A stretch of 25,511 bases of DNA. Source: a virus. Within the stretch, counting starts at the first letter, position 1; the number at the start of each line of letters is the position of its first letter. Below the pieces are notes generated by a model that worked only from the letters and a program-made list of their open reading frames with translations, had not been told where the DNA came from and did not search any database. Made by a program: the position numbers and the translations under genes. The stretch covers positions 1-25,511 of IMG/VR virus record IMGVR_UViG_3300032285_000996; one strand, written 5' to 3'. This document shows, in pieces, positions 1 through 7,100 of this stretch.

Positions 1-402
1 ACCCTGACGCAATGTTTCCATTGCAATCTTGTCTAGAGAGTCTGCCATGTTGAACGCGATGATGTCTGCTACTGCAGGGTCAACATCTGATAGTGAGAAC
101 AACTGTAACTTACGAGTTACAAGTGATGCGTTTCCGTATTCAGCGAGTGATACTGAAACTGTTGAAACATCTGATAGTGCTACTGCATCTGGGTCAGTTG
201 TTTCTGATGAAAGTGCGGATGTTGCTGCAGCCAAGTCATTGTAAATTGAGAATACAACGCTTGAACCTGGCATCGCTTGCTGAGCAGGGCGCTTGTCTGC
301 AACTGAACGAATCAGTGGCTGAGCACGAAGCGCGAACTCTACATAGCGGTCATACGCGGTTTTGATTAACCCTGCGAGTGCAGAGGTATCTGTGTATGCC
401 AT
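1..402 (-). CDS. Major capsid protein, N4-gp56-like (N-terminal part, cut by window edge)
   Basis: This is the first 134 residues of a major head subunit, which assembles into the icosahedral shell around the genome. The start at 402 has a near-perfect ribosome site, AGGAGGTG, a few bases upstream. The sequence runs from an N-terminal helix (YDRYVEFALRAQPLIRS), through a segment typical of the N4-gp56 family (PGSSVVFSIYNDL), to SLAEYGNASLVTRKLQLFS and a helix starting DPAVADIIAFNMADSLDK. In known capsids of this family this order forms the N-arm, E-loop region and start of the spine helix. It lies directly downstream of the scaffold gene, as capsid genes usually do. The C-terminal half is outside the window. 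The family call is by pattern recognition, without a search. Confidence 0.8.
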   Translation of the reverse strand, partial: MAYTDTSALAGLIKTAYDRYVEFALRAQPLIRSVADKRPAQQAMPGSSVVFSIYNDLAAATSALSSETTDPDAVALSDVSTVSVSLAEYGNASLVTRKLQLFSLSDVDPAVADIIAFNMADSLDKIAMETLRQG

Positions 403-429
403 AGTTCACCTCCTGGTGATTGGTAGTTT

Positions 430-900
430 TTAATTAAATGTTTGAACGCCGAGGATTGAACTTAAATCAGCAGCCGATGTAGCATTTAATATCTTTGCAA
501 GTGCATCTTCGTCCACCCCTGGAGGTGTACCTGTTTGCATTACATTCTGGATTCTGCGCTGTGCATCGGATGCAGTTTCCTTAGCCTGAGTTTCCTCTGC
601 TGCTGGTTGCTGTACTCCGAACACATCGCCATACTCAGCAAGCCATGCGGACACGGCTTCTTCTGTAGTATCAATATCCTGTGGGATAAATGCTGCGACC
701 TTTGGGTTAATACCCTTTGCTGATAGAACATCCTTGACAGTACGCTGACGAGTCTGTGTCTTAAGTGTTGTCGCTTCTTGTTCAAGTTCTTTCAAACGCT
801 TTTCTAGCGTGCGATTTACCTTGCGTAGTTGCTTGACGACATCTTGTGGCTCATTGCCAAAGTCATCATCTTCGTCATCGTATTCGTAATTGGTAGCCAT
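430..900 (-). CDS. Capsid scaffolding protein
   Basis: This 156-residue protein is probably the internal scaffold that guides capsid assembly and then leaves the head. It has a very acidic N-terminus (YEYDDEDDDFGNEP), a charged predicted coiled coil at about residues 22-52 (QLRKVNRTLEKRLKELEQEA), a middle segment resembling other phage scaffolds (VKDVLSAKGINPKVAAFIP), and a low-complexity Ala/Glu/Gln tail. Its position immediately before the capsid gene supports the role. The start at 900 has GGGAG upstream at normal spacing. It could instead be a capsid-assembly protease cofactor, but no protease motif is visible. Confidence 0.78.
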   Translation of the reverse strand: MATNYEYDDEDDDFGNEPQDVVKQLRKVNRTLEKRLKELEQEATTLKTQTRQRTVKDVLSAKGINPKVAAFIPQDIDTTEEAVSAWLAEYGDVFGVQQPAAEETQAKETASDAQRRIQNVMQTGTPPGVDEDALAKILNATSAADLSSILGVQTFN

Positions 901-987
901 CTACCTATCTCCCTTTGTTAGTTGTATTCGCAATCCACAAACAAGGTTCGGGGAAACCAAGTTGGCTATTGCTCCTAGTCTTTTACG

Positions 988-1015
988 CCCCCCTGGGCTA
1001 GTCGGTCAGGGTGGG
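988..1015. other. Intercistronic hairpin between virion genes and the scaffold gene
   Basis: CCCTG at 991-995 pairs with CAGGG at 1007-1011, and after a one-base bulge CCC at 988-990 pairs with GGG at 1013-1015. The loop is 11 bases. It lies just after the stop codon of the upstream minus-strand gene and before scaffold and capsid. Read on the minus strand there is no U-run after the stem, so it may be an RNA processing or stability element. Read on the plus strand it is followed by ATTCTTTT and looks like a terminator, although no plus-strand gene runs into it. Confidence 0.5.
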
Positions 1016-1022
1016 GATTCTT

Positions 1023-2372
1023 TTATATTGAACTTTCTGTCTTAAGTGAACCAGCACTTAAACCAGATGAACCACCAAAGCGTGCTGCTTCACGGGCTGC
1101 ACGCTTCTGTGACTGCATAAGTTCTGCTTGGTCTTGTGCAAGAACTGCCTTAACTGCTGAGATGTCGTTGTAATTCTCGCCTTCAATCTGTGCGAGTTTT
1201 GACTGTGAGCCAGCAAGTTGATATGCCTTTTGGAAGTCTGTCTTAAGTGTTGTTAAATCTTCTTTGCCTGAGGCATTAACAAATGATTCAGCAACGCCTG
1301 CACCAAAGTTCTTGAAGCCTGCATTTTGTGCAGCAGCACCAATTTCAGCAGCACGAACTTCTTTGTTAATAAGGTCCATGCCAATCTTAGGGTCAAGTAA
1401 CCATGTGATTGCTGTAGGTGTTGAGATGTTGTAATAGTTTTGAAGTGCTGCAAGTACATCTGTATTCTTTGATACTCTGTCAGCAGCGATAGATACACGA
1501 TTCTCAAACTCAGCAGGTGATACTTCATTAGCAATCCACTGACCTTTGGCTTGAGTGGTTCCTAACACTTTGGCATCTAAACCGTAGGCACGCAATGTCT
1601 GGTCATACCCGCGTTCCATGTTAATGTAAGTTGATTCATTAACTGCCAAACCTTTTGCACGCAATGCATCCATACCAGGAAAACGGTCTTTGTATGCCTG
1701 TGTACCAATGAGGTTAATCTTAATCTGAGCAGCAGTTAAATCATCTTTAATGTAACCATCAATAGTATCTGCCAATGAATCAAGTCCAGCCATCTTAAGA
1801 CTTGCTTTGAAATCTTCTAGGGCTGTAGTTGTAGCACCTCGGGTTTGTGTCTTAAGTAAATCAGCGTTTGTCTTTGCTGTATTAAGACCTGATTGATATG
1901 TGGCATACGCCATTTGGTCAGTAAATTTTGTACCATCTGTGGCTGTATATGTTGTAACATTACCGCCACCTGCAGGAGGATTATCTCCATTTCCACCATT
2001 TGATGGAGGATTATTCCCATTGCTACTACTGACTGTGCCAAAATCTTTGTAAAGTTTCCACTCTCCAGCAATATAAGACCAGTGTGTTCCTGCTGGTGCT
2101 TCGTATGGAGGAGTAGTTCCGTTACCAGTTAAGCGTTCATTTTGAATACGAGCAAGGCGTTCTGCTGCTGTTTCTTTTGGTGCAGGTTCAGTAGGTGTGG
2201 TTTGTAAACCAGCATTTGCATACTCAAGATTAGATACTTGGTTAGTTACGCTTGAGCCAACATTGCCACCGTAGCCTATTTTTTGTGCATCAGCATCTGC
2301 TTTTTTAGCAGCAATCTTAAACTGCTCATCAACGGTTGTTTTTAAACTTGATTCGTAATCTGGGTCGCGCAT
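1023..2372 (-). CDS. Virion-associated protein of unknown function (449 aa)
   Basis: No enzyme motif is recognised. The N-terminal third is low complexity: a Lys/Ala/Asp helix, a Pro/Glu-rich linker, then an Asn/Gly/Pro-rich stretch around residues 112-137. The remaining two thirds are alpha-helical with the pattern AYKDRFPGMDALRAKGLAVN, a tyrosine-rich stretch (ERGYDQTLRAYGL), and VSPAEFENRVSIAADRV. I associate this pattern with structural or ejection proteins of uncultured tailed phages, from memory only. The start overlaps the stop of the preceding gene as TAATG, implying coupled translation. The placement between portal and scaffold is consistent with a protein packed in or near the head vertex. 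Three copies of CTTAAGAC fall in frame as Leu-Lys-Thr, including one at the C-terminus. Confidence 0.72.
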   Translation of the reverse strand: MRDPDYESSLKTTVDEQFKIAAKKADADAQKIGYGGNVGSSVTNQVSNLEYANAGLQTTPTEPAPKETAAERLARIQNERLTGNGTTPPYEAPAGTHWSYIAGEWKLYKDFGTVSSSNGNNPPSNGGNGDNPPAGGGNVTTYTATDGTKFTDQMAYATYQSGLNTAKTNADLLKTQTRGATTTALEDFKASLKMAGLDSLADTIDGYIKDDLTAAQIKINLIGTQAYKDRFPGMDALRAKGLAVNESTYINMERGYDQTLRAYGLDAKVLGTTQAKGQWIANEVSPAEFENRVSIAADRVSKNTDVLAALQNYYNISTPTAITWLLDPKIGMDLINKEVRAAEIGAAAQNAGFKNFGAGVAESFVNASGKEDLTTLKTDFQKAYQLAGSQSKLAQIEGENYNDISAVKAVLAQDQAELMQSQKRAAREAARFGGSSGLSAGSLKTESSI

Positions 2373-3778
2373 TATCCTACAAATCCAAACTGCTTCATCA
2401 AATCTAGAGCCATGTTGCTATAGGTTTCCTTAGCGTTCTTGGTGGTTTGCCATAGTGGGTCTTGCTTAACTGCTTTGGTAAAGTCAGCAAAGGTATTAAC
2501 AGTTCCCTTATCTTTGTTCTGAACCTTAGCCATGAGGTCATTCCATGTAATGTTAGTTGGGTCTACTTCAAGTAGTTGTGCCATCTGATTACGGTATGTG
2601 CTTGTTACATCGTACAAAGTACGACCTTCTTTGAGAGAAGCAGCAAAGGCAGGGTTAGCATCAATAGACATTTGCTTGATATTGTTTAAATACCACTGTG
2701 CATCTTTACCATCTGCTGGATTAAGCAAGTCGCGTTGCATTGTTTCCAATTGGTTCTTGTCTAATGATATACCATAGTTAAGCGCTTGGCGCTTAATCTG
2801 GTCTACATAACTACCAATCTGCCCACCGCCAGTAAAGATGACATCTGACTTCTTGGCAAGGTACTGGCTAATCTGGTTAGCATCCCAACCATTTTGCAAA
2901 GCCAATGATGCAAGTTCGTTAATAGACTTAGTGTTATCAATAACCTTGCCAGTTACTGGGTCAATATCATTGATTTTAATTCCCAGTGCTTCCATGCCAG
3001 CCTTGACAGTATCAACCTTATTAAGCATTGTCTGTGCAAAAGTTGCAGCGTTGCGTGGGTCATGTGACTGAATGAAGAAGTCACGCATTGTTGGCATGGT
3101 ATTTGCCCACCACTTGGTGTTCTTGAGGGCTTCCATGAATGTTGCTTCGGTCCACTTGCCAGCCTTGGCTGCAGCAAATAAATCTGTTATCTGCTTCTGC
3201 TGTACTGGGTCATCAATACCGTGCTTGAAAGTTGCAGTAAGTGCATCAATCCAAATCTGCTTAGGGTCAGCACTTGGAACATTGCCACCTGTACCAGTAC
3301 CTGTACCAGTGCCAGTACCTGATGTTGTTGGGACATTAGCAGGCTTGCTTGCAACTACGCCAGTTGGTGCAGTAGCAGATGACTGTGGGTAGTTAGGAAA
3401 CTTATCTGATACATCAGGGATTCCATCACCATCAGAGTCTTTCTGACCATTGACATTAGGAAATTTACTAGGTGTTGATGAAGCAGTTGTAGATAATTGT
3501 CCACGCAAATCTGAAAGTTCTGAATCAATCTGTGTTGTTGATTGACCCTTAGCCTTGGCAATAGCCTGTTGTGACTTTAACTTGGCAATCTTCTTCTTAA
3601 GGTTTGTATCTTTTCTTGCAGTGGCTTCATCAATCTTAGCCTGAGCCTGAGCATTGCTAACTTTTTGAGCACCGCTAAGGATGGCAAGAAGGTTCTTTGC
3701 CTCTGGCGAATTAGGGTCCATGCCCTCAAGGGCTTTGCTTAATCCGTTGATTATGCCTTGCGTTAAAATATCTGCCAT
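2372..3778 (-). CDS. Virion-associated protein with a DxDxDG calcium-binding loop (468 aa)
   Basis: The protein has a Lys/Ala-rich predicted coiled coil at about residues 30-85, then a single thrombospondin-3-like calcium loop (DSDGDGIPDVSDKFP, near residues 113-127), a Thr/Ser/Pro linker containing a (GT)n run, and a helical C-terminal domain. That domain has Trp-rich and DP-rich motifs (NTKWWANTMPTMRDFF, ITWNDLMAKV). The calcium loop is typical of extracellular or virion adhesion proteins, so exposure outside the cell at some stage is inferred. TAATG overlaps couple it to both neighbours. It shares general architecture with the 449-residue neighbour (coiled coil, low-complexity linker, helical C-terminus), which suggests a related role in the DNA-delivery apparatus. 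Confidence 0.72.
   Translation of the reverse strand: MADILTQGIINGLSKALEGMDPNSPEAKNLLAILSGAQKVSNAQAQAKIDEATARKDTNLKKKIAKLKSQQAIAKAKGQSTTQIDSELSDLRGQLSTTASSTPSKFPNVNGQKDSDGDGIPDVSDKFPNYPQSSATAPTGVVASKPANVPTTSGTGTGTGTGTGGNVPSADPKQIWIDALTATFKHGIDDPVQQKQITDLFAAAKAGKWTEATFMEALKNTKWWANTMPTMRDFFIQSHDPRNAATFAQTMLNKVDTVKAGMEALGIKINDIDPVTGKVIDNTKSINELASLALQNGWDANQISQYLAKKSDVIFTGGGQIGSYVDQIKRQALNYGISLDKNQLETMQRDLLNPADGKDAQWYLNNIKQMSIDANPAFAASLKEGRTLYDVTSTYRNQMAQLLEVDPTNITWNDLMAKVQNKDKGTVNTFADFTKAVKQDPLWQTTKNAKETYSNMALDLMKQFGFVG
3287..3322 (-). repeat. Short tandem repeat encoding a Gly-Thr run
   Basis: Imperfect six-base units of the type GTACCT/GTACCA (plus-strand reading) repeat about six times and encode alternating Gly and Thr on the minus strand. 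Alternation of GGT/GGC and ACA/ACT codons shows partial divergence of the units. Slippage here would change linker length in frame. Confidence 0.7.
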
Positions 3779-4194
3779 TACTGACGAACCTTTCTAACAT
3801 CGGCTGCTACTGCGTTATAGATAGCATCTAAGTATTTATTATCTTCACGAGCCTGAAACTCAGGTGAATTCATAATTGCATTAGTTACAGCCTGTTGACG
3901 GGCATAGATACTTGAATCGCTTGACTGATTCATAGCGATGGCGTATGCCTTGGCGTAATCATTACCAGCAGCATTGCGCCCTAGTAGTTGCTGATAGACA
4001 GTCTGAACTACATAGTCTGCCTCAGCAGGGGTAAATACTGCACCACCTGTGGCACCTGTTTGACCAGTGTAACCAGCAGCAAGGCTTGCAATACTAGGTG
4101 CTTTGTTGCCAGTGTTCTTTGCAGAAGAATCCGTAGCAGCCTTGACGGTTTTATCGCCCATTGCTGCTGCACCCTTTTGGACTGCACTACTCAT
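3778..4194 (-). CDS. Small virion-module protein with a DUF4214-like segment (138 aa)
   Basis: The N-terminus is Ala/Thr/Gly-rich. Residues about 55-130 read TPAEADYVVQTVYQQLLGR, then a spacer, then NAIMNSPEFQAREDNKYLDA. The combination of YxxLLGR with a downstream SPEF resembles DUF4214, a helical module found in secreted and S-layer-associated proteins and in some phage particles. The homology call is by eye. The gene is joined by TAATG overlaps to the giant gene upstream and the 468-residue gene downstream, so the products are probably made in a fixed ratio and used together. Confidence 0.65.
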   Translation of the reverse strand: MSSAVQKGAAAMGDKTVKAATDSSAKNTGNKAPSIASLAAGYTGQTGATGGAVFTPAEADYVVQTVYQQLLGRNAAGNDYAKAYAIAMNQSSDSSIYARQQAVTNAIMNSPEFQAREDNKYLDAIYNAVAADVRKVRQ

Positions 4195-7100
4195 TAGATT
4201 ACCACCGTATCATTTGCGAAGTAACGATTAAGGAAACTTTCCGTTTCTGGAGATTCCGCAATCAGTTGTGTTCTGTATTGGTCAAATGCCCAAGCAAGGT
4301 CTGCGTTCTGCTTAGCAGTAAGACTGCGTGAACCGCCTGCCTTGTATCTATTATCCAACTCAGTTTGCAACTGTTGACGAACATCTAAGTAAAGAACCAT
4401 GTTCTTCACTACTGCACGCCCACCATTTTGAGCCATCCACTTTGCATCCTTAGATGCATTGAGAAGAATCTCTGCACGGCGTGCGTACTTAGCGCGGTCA
4501 GGTGCTGCATATTGTGAATACCAGTCAAGGTTATTCTTAGACTGCCACTGTAACCATTGCTGCTTGGCATAGTTAATTTTCTTCATGGCTGGGTCAGTAT
4601 CAGAAACAATGCCGTTTTGAATTTTGTAGGCAGTGATTTCCTTTTGAAGTGCTTGGAACTCAGTCCAACCCTTCTTGATATTAGCCTCAGTAACAATCTC
4701 ACCAGCAGTACGGTTCTGTAAATAGTTAGAACCTGCACCTGGAGCAGCACCGTGGCTATACATCCATTGGTATGCAGCCTGGCTAAAGGTGTACTTGTTG
4801 TCACCATCGTTAGCAAGGAAACCAATTAACTCTGGGTCACCCTTAGATGTTGCATCAGCCATAAGGTTGCTGAACTTCTTAAGGTTGCCAACAGTTCCAA
4901 TGCTAGGCTCAAGTCCTCCAGGATTCTTTGAAAGGCTTACTGTTGCCTCAAAGTAATCTGGGTACATCTTAAGGAACTCAGCATCTGCCTTACCGATTAC
5001 ACGGTGTGGCTTGCCATCGGCACCAATCTCTGTGTAGTCAGCGTACTTCTGTTGTAGTTGCAGGTACTGCTGACGGTAGAAGTCAACCTCTGGAGTAATT
5101 GCAAATGGCATCGTTAGTGACTGGAAGGCACGAAGCAAGTAGAACTTGTTTGTGCGAGAGGTTACCTCTGCAACTGTTGGTGCATCTGTGCGCTCACCAT
5201 TGTTGTAGCGGTATGTTTCGTAACGAAGCATCTGATTAAAGGTACGAACATATAGTTCATCCTTCTTCCACACAGTTCCAAGGCGCTTAAGTACTGGCGG
5301 TGTGAACAAATCACTAGCACTCTGAGGCGCACCCACTGGGAAGAATACTGACAAAGCATTTTCCAAAGAAGGCTGTTGCTTAAGAATCAAGTATGCTGGC
5401 AAGACTGCAAATGGTCCAACACCTGGGTTACCAGGGTTACCCTGTGTAATAACATCAAGGCTTGCCAAAGGTATCTGAATGTTCTTAAATGAATCTTCAA
5501 GAATTGGTCGCCATGACTTAGGTGCTGAATCAATGAACGCTTGTGGCACACGAACGATGAGGTTAGCGTTGCCACCAATCTTTGTAGCATCCTTAATCTC
5601 ATTGCCATCTTTGTCAACAACCATCTGACCATTGACAACCTGTGCGATTGTACGAGCAGCGTTAGCAGCAATGGCTGGGTTCTCTGCAGTCATGCCACCC
5701 CAGCGTTGTGCTGTGTTTTCAAAGGCTGCATAGAATGGGAACAGCAACTTCATTGTCTGGCTAGATGATGCACCTGTACGGCGTACAATGGTAAACAAAG
5801 TCTTTTCAACTTCTTGACGAGACTTCTCACGAGCAGAACGCACTGCACGGTTAAGTTCTTCGGCGGTTAGATGTTCTCCACCTTTTGCTGCTGATATTGC
5901 TGCAACATTACGGCGTAGTTGCTGGTCATAGACAGCGCTTGCCAATGGGTGACGAGCAAATACATCTTCTGGAAGTGAGCCAAGGAAACGCATGACACGG
6001 CGATTGATTGTGTCAATAAGGCGTTCTTGGTCCTTGTATTCCTTTGAGGTAGTTACAAGCAAACCGTTAAGAGGTGTCAAGTTTTCTGGTGTCTTGCCAA
6101 AGCGTTCAATAAGGAACTTCTGTACTTCTCCACCAGTAAGTGGCTTGCCAGATTCTTTAAGAGTCATCAGCATATTTGCTGTCTCTTGGTCTGGTAAGTA
6201 AGCCTTTACAGCACCACGAACTGTACGAATCTTTTTAAGAAGTTCCTCATCAAGTTCGCCACCCTTTATCGCTGTAAAACCATAACCATAACCTACACGA
6301 GTGTAAGTATTGTTAGCGTAAAGGCTTCCTTCATGTGACTTAAACCATTTAAGAATTGCATTGTCATCTACGCCTGTAATAATCTTTTCAACAACTGGGT
6401 CCATCTGACCAGTTTCAGGATTACGGAAATGCAAAGTAAGAATGTTTGCCCAGCCTTCAAAGTAGCGTGGGTCACTAGGTTGTACAAGACGAACTGAGCG
6501 TGAACCAATGCCTGCAGTAAATGCCATCTCCTGTGAGGAAACTATTGCGTTCCATGTTTGCTCAGCAGAGGTACGACTAAGGAACCATGAAGCACCTTCA
6601 AAAACCTTAGGCAATGTGTATGAGTGACCATTGGCATCAAATTTATTATTGAATCTGCGTTCTACATTTCCTTTAGCATCAATAATTTGCGTACCATAAC
6701 CAAGGCGTTGTTTAACAGCCATTGATTCTGTTGCATCAATACGAGCACCAATGCGTGAAGCCATGTCATCAAGATGTGCATGTGATGTTGCATACAAACG
6801 AGCAAGATTTTCTGCAGCATCTTCAACGCCATTGTTAATCATGGCATGAACATTGTCCTCATGGTAATAAGGTGAGACTGCAACATCTCGTGCGCCTGAG
6901 CGTTGTTTACGAATAAACTCTTTACGAGCAGCACGGCGTTCTGCTGGAGTTTGTAACTTGGCTTCAAAATCTGTAGCCATGTTCCAATCCCATGCTTCGC
7001 CTTGCTTCTTCATGGTTTCAGAAATTGAACGCTTGACTTCTGCATCGCGGCCCTTAGCACCAACAGCCTCAGGTAATGCAATGTGTGAAACTCCACCAGC

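Noticed and set aside
3072-3392. Open frame of 106 codons on the plus strand inside the virion cassette
   Set aside because: It is antisense to a supported gene, has no ribosome site, and owes its length to the composition of the gene opposite.
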